Positions 9,572-18,437 of a stretch of DNA of 64,000 nt are shown here, one piece after another. Both the position numbers and the translations under genes were made by a program. Under the pieces are notes generated by a model that did not search any database, was not told the DNA's origin, and saw nothing but the letters and a program-made list of their open reading frames with translations. The DNA comes from Nodularia sp. LEGE 06071. GTDB lineage: Bacteria > Cyanobacteriota > Cyanobacteriia > Cyanobacteriales > Nostocaceae. Location: positions 175,293-239,292 of the forward strand of contig NZ_JADEWH010000009.1 of assembly GCF_015207755.1 (NCBI RefSeq). The letters run 5' to 3'. Position 1 is the first letter of the stretch. Each line of letters begins with the position of its first letter.

Positions 9572-12500
9572 ATGACATCTACTGTAATGGATCGCGTTTG
9601 GGAAATTCTAGGCTGGGTCTTTGTCCTCAACGGCGAAGCATTCCGCAAAGTTACCACCTTACCAAGAGGCTTAATACTAGCAATTGCCGTGGTCTTGCTG
9701 GCGCAATTATCACTGGCCATTGGTCAAAGCATCATTTTATTTCTTAACCGTGTCCAACCAATTCGCTTCATCTGGAGTCTATTAGTCAGCACGATTTTAT
9801 CGCTGTTTGAGTTTCTATTCCTGGTATTTAGCACCTGGCTGATTTGTTTGCTTCCCTGGTCAATTCATATCCCGTTTACCACTCTATTAACAGTTCTAGG
9901 GCTGGGCTATGCGCCATTGCTGTTCAGCTTTCTCGGAGCATTACCTTACCTGGGTTTACCACTTTTAAGAATCTTGTCAATCTGGAACTTGTTAGCAATG
10001 GTAGTGGGCTTTGATGCTGTTGCTAACATCGGTGCAGGATTTTCCTTTGGCTATGTGGCATTTGGCTGGTTTGTCAAAGAAATGTTAGAAAAAACTATCG
10101 GTCAGCCCATTGCCCAGTTGGGTAAAATTATTGCAGATCGCGTGGCTGGGGTAAACCTGTCGGCAAATCGTGAAGAACTGGCGGCAACAAGGGGGTCTGC
10201 CTTGGGAACAGTTCCTTTCCCATTGGTGGGGACTTTTCAAACTACTCTCCCAAAAAAGCAACATTTGATTCAAACGAGCGGTCATCGCTCCCATTCTCAA
10301 ACTCTTCAAGCAGTTACTCTTTCACCCACACCCTCGGCGACAGTCACTCTCACTCCACGTACTCATGGGACAGGTAGCTTTGTTCATCTAACTCACCAAG
10401 CCAATAGCATTGCCCAACCCATTCACCTGCTGTTGAGTTTATTGGGTTTATTTGTGCTGTTTTTCATAGTTGGTATTCTGCTGCGACCCATTCGCAGTGG
10501 TGTATTTGGTTGGTATGAAGCACTACCTACATTCTCACGATTAATATTTGATCTGGGATGGATTGGCGTAATTGCCTTGGTTTTTTCAGGATTGTTGGCT
10601 CCCTTTGAAACTTTAGGGTGGTGGGCAGGATGGTTTGGTGAACAAGTAGACAAGACCCAAATAACTTCTACTCTTGCTGACTCTCAGCAGCCAAGCCAGT
10701 TTTCTCGCTATCTCATCTATCTAGATGGCGTTGGACAATCAGGTGAAGAATATACCCCCGATGTCGAAGATTTCCTGACAGTGTTAACAGCTTCATTGCC
10801 CCAGGATATCAAACTGGTACGGGGATTGATGATGTATTCCGTCTTGAATAAGCCCCTGCATGAAGACCGTCCCTTGGCATTTCTCTGGAAACTAGCAGAC
10901 AAGTTGCGTTGGGATAATCCTACGGCACTGCTGGGTATTTTAGTCAACCTGCGGAATGTTTTAATTGTGGCCGTGTCTGCTGATCAGCGCTATGGCCCCA
11001 TCTACAACCGAGGTATTGCTCAGGTGCTGTACAACGGCTTAGTTGCACAAGACTATCAGTTGGGGAGCGCCACACCAATTACTCTGCTTGGCTACAGCGG
11101 CGGTGGACAAATGGCTGTGGCTTCTGCACCTTACTTGAGACAAGCACTGAGAGCGCCCATTGATGTGGTATCCCTGGGTGGTGTGATGAGTGCTAACAAC
11201 AATTTTCTCCAGATAGAACATCTCTATCATTTGATTGGTGATCAGGATGTGGTGCAGAGATTAGGTCTGATCATGTTTCCCGGACGCTGGAAAATCCTGC
11301 CTTTGTCTTACTGGAACCGGGCAGAACGCAAGGGTAAAATTTCAATTCTGTCAGTGGGATCTGTGGGGCATCAGGTTCCAGGTGGGTACATGGACCCGGA
11401 AGAATTTTTGCCAAATGGACGCAGTAATCTGCAACAAACTGTGGAAACCATCTTGCGAATTTTGACGGGAAACCTACTGCAAGCAGGACAAAACTTTCCT
11501 GTGAAGCTGAGTAATTACGCACACTATAAACAGGCTGCTTTTAATGATCCAGCCTATTACCCCCTGAATCAGACAGTTAATTTGCACGAGTATCAGGCGA
11601 TCGCACCTTGGATGGGTCGTTTGATTTTACCCCATCGGGAAGCTCGGCAAATTATCAAAGGTGTGTTGTTTGAAGTGCATCATACTCCTGCCAACTATGA
11701 GCATTTAGTCGGAAAAATTGTGAAACTGCGTTGGGTCGATACTCCATTTGTCAAATATTTGAAGCAAGCCGCAACTCACGATGTTCACTTTAGTGCCGAT
11801 GCCGATTACTCCAGCAAATACGACGGACTCATTCATCCTGAACGTCTCAACCATTGGCAACAAGTTGATCCTCTAGAATCGCTGGCAGGTTCTCATCCCA
11901 CAGATGACATAGTTGTGTCGCTGAATGAACCTGTGGAAGTGGAGGAAAGCGGCAGTGAAAGCCTGGAAACGTGGACATCTTCTGATGCTGCCACCACTTT
12001 ATCTTATTTCCCCATTTCCCTTCGGATTCACAGCCAGCCAGTGCAAATTACTGGGCGCTTTTATGCACTGGTGAAGTTTGTCCAGCCTATTCCTTACACC
12101 GACCAATTCCGTGTGGTTCACTTTAACTCTCAGACTCGTGAGTTTAATGGATCAGAAGAGGTTATACGGTTGCCAGAAGTAGTCATGGCAGCAACTCAAG
12201 ACAGTTCCCCGTCAACTACCCGTGATTTGGAAAAGTCTGCATTGAATGAGACAGGCTGGTATATCTATGGCGCGAAGGATACTCAGGGTCGATTCGTAGT
12301 GCAGTCTTTGCAACCACGGGACTTATTTCGCTTGCAACCAGGTGAAGTGGTGTTCGGCAAAAAACCATCCTACCGTTACATCCGCAACCGCTCTTGGGCA
12401 GATATTAAGGCGCAGAAAGGGCGAATCTCTTCTGTATTATGCACAGCGCAGAAACACAGTTCATCTCCAGCAATCCACAATGCCATCAATGATTGGCAAG

Positions 12501-13342
12501 AAGGCGATCGCGCGCTGTTGATTCACGTTTATGGCGGCATTGGCGGTAAAAAAGCCGAACCTGGTGCCTCTACGCCCATATACTTTGGACACTTTGCCTT
12601 GGGTTTAGCGCAAGTGATTCGTGAACCGTTGAGTGATGAACTACGCTTTGATCTACGCTATCATCAGGTCTACACTCATAATACCGATGGGCTAATTGCC
12701 GGCACACTTCATTGGTCGCGCTATATGGGCGATCGCCAATTTGGTTGGCTCGGTAATCGCCCAGTCTGTGACCTTCTGATCAAACACGATGCTTTGAGTG
12801 GTTACTATAACTTGGCATCAGGGCAGCTCTCGCCATTGGATTCGGTCATGTTGCAACTAGAAGTGATGACAGCTCGTTATCGCATCGGAGACGGCACCGG
12901 AGGCACTTACGTTGGACTTGTCAATAACTGCACACAGGATTCCAATCAGGCTTTATTCACTAGTTTGAACCAGATGCAGCGACAGGTGCGCGCCAATGTA
13001 GATTATCTGCATCGATGGAGTGAACACCATCCCGAACAGGAACAACGATTCAAAGAACTTCTTCAGCTTGGCAAAAAACTCAAACTGGAGTTGCAACCCA
13101 TAGGTGGTTCCCAATCAAATTGGGAACAAAACGACTACGACCTGGGCAGCACTCTGGAAGATGAACCGATCCGCAATTTGATCATGGGTTTGGGCAGTTG
13201 GCGGACAATTTTACCCCGTCTTGCTAGTGATACCTTAGTCAAAATCTTCCTGGATCACGGTGCAACTGTTTGGGTATTGCGAACTAATCAAATTGGCGGA
13301 TATGACCCTGACATTGAACCAATCGCCCCGATCACACTGTGA
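9572..13342 (+). CDS. Very large membrane protein with alpha/beta-hydrolase-like core
   Basis: This 1256-residue protein is not one I can name. Residues 1-190 contain about five or six hydrophobic helices; two more lie near 285-305 and 320-350. From about 385 the chain is soluble, with LIYLDGVGQSGEEYTPDVEDFL resembling the first strand of a hydrolase fold, and a nucleophile elbow GYSGGG with Ser509 in a TLLGYSGGGQMAVASAPYLRQ-type context. A downstream GSVGHQVPGGYMD may supply the histidine. The C-terminal 500 residues have no motif I recognise; they include a Tyr/Asp-rich middle and a Cys at 1124 or nearby (VNNCTQDSNQALF), reminiscent of a Cys/Asn-type active site but unproven. It sits between DUF3611 and YihY genes. 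A membrane-tethered lipase or esterase is the most reasonable guess. Confidence 0.85.
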   Translation: MTSTVMDRVWEILGWVFVLNGEAFRKVTTLPRGLILAIAVVLLAQLSLAIGQSIILFLNRVQPIRFIWSLLVSTILSLFEFLFLVFSTWLICLLPWSIHIPFTTLLTVLGLGYAPLLFSFLGALPYLGLPLLRILSIWNLLAMVVGFDAVANIGAGFSFGYVAFGWFVKEMLEKTIGQPIAQLGKIIADRVAGVNLSANREELAATRGSALGTVPFPLVGTFQTTLPKKQHLIQTSGHRSHSQTLQAVTLSPTPSATVTLTPRTHGTGSFVHLTHQANSIAQPIHLLLSLLGLFVLFFIVGILLRPIRSGVFGWYEALPTFSRLIFDLGWIGVIALVFSGLLAPFETLGWWAGWFGEQVDKTQITSTLADSQQPSQFSRYLIYLDGVGQSGEEYTPDVEDFLTVLTASLPQDIKLVRGLMMYSVLNKPLHEDRPLAFLWKLADKLRWDNPTALLGILVNLRNVLIVAVSADQRYGPIYNRGIAQVLYNGLVAQDYQLGSATPITLLGYSGGGQMAVASAPYLRQALRAPIDVVSLGGVMSANNNFLQIEHLYHLIGDQDVVQRLGLIMFPGRWKILPLSYWNRAERKGKISILSVGSVGHQVPGGYMDPEEFLPNGRSNLQQTVETILRILTGNLLQAGQNFPVKLSNYAHYKQAAFNDPAYYPLNQTVNLHEYQAIAPWMGRLILPHREARQIIKGVLFEVHHTPANYEHLVGKIVKLRWVDTPFVKYLKQAATHDVHFSADADYSSKYDGLIHPERLNHWQQVDPLESLAGSHPTDDIVVSLNEPVEVEESGSESLETWTSSDAATTLSYFPISLRIHSQPVQITGRFYALVKFVQPIPYTDQFRVVHFNSQTREFNGSEEVIRLPEVVMAATQDSSPSTTRDLEKSALNETGWYIYGAKDTQGRFVVQSLQPRDLFRLQPGEVVFGKKPSYRYIRNRSWADIKAQKGRISSVLCTAQKHSSSPAIHNAINDWQEGDRALLIHVYGGIGGKKAEPGASTPIYFGHFALGLAQVIREPLSDELRFDLRYHQVYTHNTDGLIAGTLHWSRYMGDRQFGWLGNRPVCDLLIKHDALSGYYNLASGQLSPLDSVMLQLEVMTARYRIGDGTGGTYVGLVNNCTQDSNQALFTSLNQMQRQVRANVDYLHRWSEHHPEQEQRFKELLQLGKKLKLELQPIGGSQSNWEQNDYDLGSTLEDEPIRNLIMGLGSWRTILPRLASDTLVKIFLDHGATVWVLRTNQIGGYDPDIEPIAPITL

Positions 13343-13400
13343 GCAGGCTTGCCCTGAGCGCAGTCGAAGGGGAGCAGGGAGCAGGGGAGAGTAAGAAAAA

Positions 13401-14333
13401 ATGATTCGATTTATTCGAGATACAATTCTGCCTTCAAAGGCGACTCAACTCCTGCTCCAGACAGGGCAGAAGTGGAACCAAGACAATTGTTCTGGGATGG
13501 CGGCGGCTCTATCCTACCATGCCCTTTTTTCACTGTTTCCCATACTATTAGTCATTTTGAGCATTATTGGTTCGCTGATTGAACCTAATACTGAAGCGTT
13601 CCAAAACATGACAGCAGTGATAGAGCGATATCTGCCTCCAGAAGTTCACGATCTGGTGAAAGGAACTATCATATCCCTCAATCAAAGTAGTGCTGGAGCC
13701 GGAATTGTGGGATTTGGCTTGCTCTTATTTACCGCCAGTACAGTTTTTTCGGTTCTGAGTAGTTCAGTCAATAGAATTTGGCGATCGCCTAATCCAGCTC
13801 ACACATCAATTAGAAAAACGGTGCTTTCCTTTGTTGTGGAAAAAATCTGGGCTTTTCTGTTAGTCCTTGGCACAGGTTTATTGCTGCTGAGTTCATTAAT
13901 CTCAAATATTGTGATCAAAACTATCCTAGGGCTAGTGGCAAACTTTCGTCAGACCTTCTCTTTCATCCAAGTTGACGAACTACAATTAGCCAAAGGTCTT
14001 CAGGGAGGCTCATCTTTTTTAATTCTGGCTGTAACTGCCTGCATTTTGTTCAAGATTTTGCCGTCTGTTTATGTCCGTTGGGTTGATGTCTGGTTAGGTG
14101 CTGTAATTACCGCCTTGCTGCTGGCAGGATTGCAACAATTAGTTAGTAACAGTGTGATTACCATCGGCAGCCATTTCCTTTCCTATGGCGTGATTGGTAG
14201 CGTCATGATTCTGTTAACTTGGATTTATTTAGCGTGCTGCATTTTCCTCTTTGGCTGTGAGTTTTCCTACGTTTATGCTCATCTTTTTGGTAGTCGTAGC
14301 GCCGTGAAACAATTAAATACCCAAAATTATTAA
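13401..14333 (+). CDS. YihY/BrkB family membrane protein (copy 1)
   Basis: A 310-residue inner-membrane protein of the YihY/BrkB family (once misnamed RNase BN). It shows the N-terminal motif MAAALSYHALFSLFPILLV, six hydrophobic helices, and the C-terminal VIGSVMILLTWIYLACCIFLFGCEF block typical of the family. Its biochemical role is unknown; family members have been suggested as transporters or envelope factors. It begins 58 bases after the preceding large membrane protein, with purine-rich spacer sequence (GGGGAGCAGGGAGCAGGGG) between. A paralogue lies at 55011-56033 and differs in both termini, so this is not a recent tandem copy. Confidence 0.93.
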   Translation: MIRFIRDTILPSKATQLLLQTGQKWNQDNCSGMAAALSYHALFSLFPILLVILSIIGSLIEPNTEAFQNMTAVIERYLPPEVHDLVKGTIISLNQSSAGAGIVGFGLLLFTASTVFSVLSSSVNRIWRSPNPAHTSIRKTVLSFVVEKIWAFLLVLGTGLLLLSSLISNIVIKTILGLVANFRQTFSFIQVDELQLAKGLQGGSSFLILAVTACILFKILPSVYVRWVDVWLGAVITALLLAGLQQLVSNSVITIGSHFLSYGVIGSVMILLTWIYLACCIFLFGCEFSYVYAHLFGSRSAVKQLNTQNY

Positions 14334-14343
14334 AGAACTCAGT

Positions 14344-14395
14344 TTGTCTGTGTGGTTTCACTCATGCCAATTTAGCAGCTAGAGATTTTAGGCGA
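14344..14395 (-). pseudogene. Partial copy of the HIT gene start (copy 1)
   Basis: TTGTCTGTGTGGTTTCACTCATGCC matches the antisense of the first codons of the HIT gene (8590-8618) and continues with AGATTTTAGGCGATC as upstream of that gene. It is in the same orientation as the source. Only about 50 bases are kept, so it cannot encode a product. Confidence 0.65.
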
Positions 14396-14561
14396 TCATC
14401 GCTCTTACCATATTCAGACGCATTGATGAGCCTAGATCCTAATCTAGCGGAGTAGAAATCCCAGAAAAACTTCTTCACAAAATCTATCTATAGATATTTC
14501 ATATAAATAGGCTATCTCCATTAAGATGCTCAGAATATGTTTGACTTTTACACATATTTAT

Positions 14562-15851
14562 ATGATCAACATTTACATTCTTGAACTACTGATTATTGGT
14601 CTACTGTTACTAGTAGTTACACTAGGGTCAGGTTGGATTAAGCGCTTACCACTTTCTTTTGCACTAATATATCTATTAATGGGTATATTTTTAGGTTCTG
14701 AAGGCATAGGAATTATCCAACTAAGAGAAAATAATGTATTTAATGCCAAAATACTCGAAAGACTCACAGAATTTGTCGTGATTGTTTCTGTATTTAGCTG
14801 TGGGTTAAAAATTATCCATCCTCGACGCTGGAAAATATGGAATATTACAGCACGGTTGATTGGGTTATTAATGCCGATTTCTATCTTTGCCTTGGCAATA
14901 GTCGGGAGGTTCATTTTAGGAATGAATTGGGGAGAAGCAATCTTATTAGGAGCAATTCTTGCACCCACTGACCCAGTATTAGCTTCAGAAGTACAACTAA
15001 CAGATATTAAGGATAGAGATGAGTTACGCTTTGGTTTAACCTCTGAAGGAGGGTTAAATGATGCTTTAGCTTTTCCTTTTGTTTATTTTGGCATTTATGC
15101 CATAAAAGATAATAATTGGAACAACTGGTTAAAGGATTGGTTAATAGTTGATGTGATTTGGGCGATTACATCTGGTATTGTGATGGGTTTTTTGGTAGCT
15201 AAACTAATCGTTTGGTTTGATCAAAAGATTCAAAAAAATCGTTCTGCTGATGTTATCATGGAAGATTTTATTGCTATTAGTGCGATTCTAATTACCTATT
15301 CTTTAACAGAAATTATCAATGGCTATGGATTTTTGGCAGTATTTGTGGCTGGTTTGATCACCCAAGACAGTTACAGAAATCCTCACAAGCCAATGGGACA
15401 ATTAGAATTTATTGAACGACTAGAAAAATTATTGGAGATCGGGATAATTTTATTATTGGGAACAATATTATTATGGCAACCAATGGTTCATTATGCCTTT
15501 TCTTCTTTCATAGTCATCATTTTATTATTTTTAGTAATTCGACCTGTAGGAGCTTGGATCAGTACAATTGGTCAACGTCCCTTAAACTCCCCACGTCGTA
15601 ATTTTCATCCTGCAACCCGTTGGTTATTTGGCTGGTTTGGTATTCGTGGCGTAGGCTCTTTATATTATCTTGCCTATGCGTTTAGTCATGGCTTAAAAGG
15701 AGAGGTTGGTGAACAGATATCTTGGATAGTATACACTACTGTTGTCGTTTCTGTAATTTTACATGGCATTTCTGCTACACCCTTAATGAACTGGTATGAA
15801 CATCAGGTGGCGACAAAAAAATCTCTTGCTCGCACTACTATGAGCGATTAG
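14562..15851 (+). CDS. Na+/H+ antiporter, NhaP/CPA1 type
   Basis: A cation:proton antiporter of the CPA1 family with 11-12 hydrophobic helices, about 429 residues. The signature GAILAPTDPVLASEVQL (helix 5, ion-binding Asp) and RFGLTSEGGLNDALAFPFVYF (helix 6, with Glu and Asn-Asp) are both intact, as is the later WFGIRGVGSLYYLAYA helix. These are the transport residues in NhaP-type exchangers, which expel sodium or potassium to control pH and salt. I prefer the ATG at 14562, giving MINIYILELLIIG at the start of helix 1; an in-frame ATG at 14526 would add 12 residues, and neither has a good ribosome site. It is flanked on both sides by HIT-start fragments. Confidence 0.93.
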   Translation: MINIYILELLIIGLLLLVVTLGSGWIKRLPLSFALIYLLMGIFLGSEGIGIIQLRENNVFNAKILERLTEFVVIVSVFSCGLKIIHPRRWKIWNITARLIGLLMPISIFALAIVGRFILGMNWGEAILLGAILAPTDPVLASEVQLTDIKDRDELRFGLTSEGGLNDALAFPFVYFGIYAIKDNNWNNWLKDWLIVDVIWAITSGIVMGFLVAKLIVWFDQKIQKNRSADVIMEDFIAISAILITYSLTEIINGYGFLAVFVAGLITQDSYRNPHKPMGQLEFIERLEKLLEIGIILLLGTILLWQPMVHYAFSSFIVIILLFLVIRPVGAWISTIGQRPLNSPRRNFHPATRWLFGWFGIRGVGSLYYLAYAFSHGLKGEVGEQISWIVYTTVVVSVILHGISATPLMNWYEHQVATKKSLARTTMSD

Positions 15852-15938
15852 AAGATAATTCTAGAAATTAGACATCTCTAGCATCAGCAGTTAAGGCGAT
15901 CGCTAGCATCTGTGCAAGATCCCCTGAATTTTCCGATG

Positions 15939-15985
15939 GCTGAAAATCGTCTCTGTGGTTTCACCCATGCCAATTTCAGCGATCG
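15939..15985 (-). pseudogene. Partial copy of the HIT gene start (copy 2)
   Basis: GCTGAAAATCGTCTCTGTGG and the following TTTCACCCATGCCAATTT match the antisense HIT start at 8585-8622 with two or three changes. It sits between the antiporter and the Uma2 gene. Confidence 0.65.
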
Positions 15986-16008
15986 CCTAGTGTTTTTTTT
16001 CGATGATG

Positions 16009-16572
16009 CTATTCTGTTAACCAACTAAAAAGTTTACCCACAGTCAGGTTGAATGATTCTGCAAAGGGTGGAACAGGTAAGCGATCGCTTGCTAATTCAA
16101 ACACTGCAAGGGTGCGATTAGCAAAATAGGCAAATACCACTTCTTCTTCTGGATCAATCAACCAGCCCATCTGAGTCCCGTGATTGAGACAGTGAAGAAT
16201 ATTACGGACGACTTTGGTTTGACTCTGGTCTGGGGAAAGGATTTCAATTGTCCAGTCTGGTGCGATTGCAAAGGTGTTGGAGACTTTACCATTATCGTCG
16301 CGGGGGATGCGTTCCCATCTAAAAACTGCGATATCAGGAACAATGGATCTACCCCCAAAGGTACAGCGTAATTCTGAATAAGCACGGGCGATATGCTGGG
16401 GTTTCAGCGTTAGATTGATATCAGCACCAAGATCCACTTGAAGCGTGCTATGTTTTCCTTGGGGCATAGGTTTTTGAATAATCTGACCATCTATAAATTC
16501 GCTAGCCGGTTTGGTTTCCGGTTGTTGGAGAAATTCTTCTAGGGTTAAGGATTTTGTGGGGGTTTGAACCAT
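16009..16572 (-). CDS. Uma2 family (DUF820) restriction-endonuclease-like protein
   Basis: A 187-residue member of the Uma2 family, a PD-(D/E)XK nuclease fold strongly expanded in cyanobacteria. The core is visible: N-terminal SLTLEEFLQQPETKPASEFIDGQ, then RSIVPDIAVFRWERIP (first acidic residue), APDWTIEILSPDQSQ (second acidic strand) and WLIDPEEEVVFAYF. The cellular role is unknown, and many family members are mobile or sporadic. It lies alone on the minus strand between two HIT-start fragments, in a zone that looks inserted. Confidence 0.93.
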   Translation of the reverse strand: MVQTPTKSLTLEEFLQQPETKPASEFIDGQIIQKPMPQGKHSTLQVDLGADINLTLKPQHIARAYSELRCTFGGRSIVPDIAVFRWERIPRDDNGKVSNTFAIAPDWTIEILSPDQSQTKVVRNILHCLNHGTQMGWLIDPEEEVVFAYFANRTLAVFELASDRLPVPPFAESFNLTVGKLFSWLTE

Positions 16573-16844
16573 AATTCACCTGCATCTCTAGGAACTATTA
16601 TTTTAGCCATAGCATGAATTTTTCGGCGTTGCAGAATGGAAATATGGATTTTTATCGCGCAAAGGCGCATTCGTTGAAAACGTTCCCGTAGGGTAGGCGC
16701 AAAGGTACAAAGAAAAAGCAAGGTAATTTTGGCATTTCACCTTCAAATTGAGCAATGCTGAAAATTGTCTCTGTGGTTTCACTCATGCAATTTACCTACT
16801 GATCTGCTAAAGCTTTTAAAGCTTTACTTATATATATAGAAGAA
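16573..16844. other. Intergenic with dispersed repeat material
   Basis: It contains a GCGCAAAGGCGCA-type repeat, the sequence resembling the one at about 1240, and then the third HIT-start fragment. No gene is visible. Confidence 0.5.
16755..16800 (-). pseudogene. Partial copy of the HIT gene start (copy 3)
   Basis: TGCTGAAAATTGTCTCTGTG, the following GTTTCACTCATGC and then AATTTACCTA match 8584-8628 almost base for base. It is the best preserved of the three fragments and lies just upstream of comM. Confidence 0.7.
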
Positions 16845-18374
16845 ATGCTTGCTAGAGTTTGGAGTGCATCTATTGTAGGCATCGATGCCGTGAAGGTCGG
16901 TGTTGAAGTCGATATTTCAGGGGGTTTACCAGGAATTGTGGTGTTGGGTCTTCCTGATTCGGCGGTGCAAGAATCTAAGGAGAGGGTAAAAGCGACGCTG
17001 AAAAATGCTGGTTTTGCTTTCCCTATGCGGAAAATTGTGATTAACTTGACTCCGGCTGATTTACGCAAGGAAGGGCCATGTTTCGATTTACCGATTAGTG
17101 TGGGGATTTTGGCGGCTTCTGAACAAGTGAGCGCTGATTTGTTGGGAGATTACCTTTTCTTGGGGGAGGTTTCCTTAGATGGTAGTTTACGTCCTGTGGC
17201 TGGGGTTTTACCTATTGCAGCTACAGCCGAGAAAATGGGGATTGCAGGTTTAGTTGTTCCAGTAGATAATGCTCAAGAAGCTTCGGTAGTTGAAGGATTG
17301 GCGGTTTACGGTTGCAAAAATATCGCTGAAGTGGTGGATTTGTTGAATAATCCAGGGCGTTACAAACCTGTACAGCCAGATAATTCACAACCGTTACCTA
17401 AAACGGCTTATCCTGGTGCAGACTTAAAAGATGTCAAAGGTCAAGCTCATGCTCGTCGGGCTTTGGAAATTGCAGCAGCTGGCGGTCATAATCTTATTTT
17501 TGTCGGACCTCCTGGAAGTGGGAAAACGATGTTAGCTCGACGTTTACCGGGAATTTTACCTCCTTTGGAGTTTGCGGAATCTTTAGAAGTGACTCGGATT
17601 CACTCGGTGGCTGGGTTGTTGAAAAATCGCGGTTCCTTAGTACGCGATCGCCCTTTTCGCAGTCCTCACCATTCAGCATCAGGTCCTTCTCTAGTTGGTG
17701 GTGGTAGCTTTCCCCGTCCTGGAGAGATATCTTTATCACATTTTGGGATCTTATTTCTGGATGAGTTGACAGAATTCAAAAGAGATGTATTAGAATTTCT
17801 CCGCCAACCTTTAGAAGATGGTTATGTGACCATTTCCCGCACCAGACAATCTGTAATGTTTCCGGCGCAGTTTACTTTAGTCGCCAGTACAAATCCCTGT
17901 CCTTGCGGTTACTATGGCGATACTATTCAACAGTGTACCTGTTCACCCAGACAACGGGAAAATTATTGGGCAAAGCTTTCGGGGCCTTTGATGGATCGCA
18001 TTGATTTACAAGTTGCAGTTAATCGTTTAAAGCCAGAGGAAATTACCCAACAACCCACGGGAGAAGCTTCAACTTCGGTTTTAGAGAGAGTTACAAAGGC
18101 ACGCGATCGCGCTGTTAAACGTTTTCAAGGAGAACCAAATCTGCGTTGCAATGCCCAAATGCAAAGTCATCATCTCCAGAAATGGTGCAAGTTAGATGAT
18201 ACTAGCCGCAATTTATTGGAAGCAGCAATTAGAAAATTAGGGTTATCTGCTAGGGCGAGCGATCGCATTCTCAAAGTTGGGCGGACTATTGCAGATTTAG
18301 CTGGGGAAGATGAATTAAAAGCCAATCATATAGCCGAAGCAATTCAATACCGCACAATCGATAGGATGCAATAA
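16845..18374 (+). CDS. comM: ComM/YifB family Mg-chelatase-like AAA+ ATPase
   Basis: A 509-residue protein. ComM is a hexameric helicase that drives branch migration during natural transformation. It has the N-terminal ChlI-like domain (GIDAVKVGVEVDISGGLPGI), then the AAA+ module with Walker A GPPGSGKT at 221-228, Walker B LFLDELTEF near 303-311, the cysteine cluster NPCPCGYYGD...CTC, and the C-terminal lid and helical domain ([21 protein letters not shown]). All motifs are intact and length is normal. The start ATG at 16845 gives MLARVWSASIVGID. The last 297 bases are duplicated at 50727-51021. It converges on the last TpsA gene with a 63-base gap. Confidence 0.96.
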   Translation: MLARVWSASIVGIDAVKVGVEVDISGGLPGIVVLGLPDSAVQESKERVKATLKNAGFAFPMRKIVINLTPADLRKEGPCFDLPISVGILAASEQVSADLLGDYLFLGEVSLDGSLRPVAGVLPIAATAEKMGIAGLVVPVDNAQEASVVEGLAVYGCKNIAEVVDLLNNPGRYKPVQPDNSQPLPKTAYPGADLKDVKGQAHARRALEIAAAGGHNLIFVGPPGSGKTMLARRLPGILPPLEFAESLEVTRIHSVAGLLKNRGSLVRDRPFRSPHHSASGPSLVGGGSFPRPGEISLSHFGILFLDELTEFKRDVLEFLRQPLEDGYVTISRTRQSVMFPAQFTLVASTNPCPCGYYGDTIQQCTCSPRQRENYWAKLSGPLMDRIDLQVAVNRLKPEEITQQPTGEASTSVLERVTKARDRAVKRFQGEPNLRCNAQMQSHHLQKWCKLDDTSRNLLEAAIRKLGLSARASDRILKVGRTIADLAGEDELKANHIAEAIQYRTIDRMQ

Positions 18375-18437
18375 TCTAGCACCCTATTTAAGTGATTGAT
18401 CGTAGATGAGATGATATCGCGGTAAAATAAAGTCATG

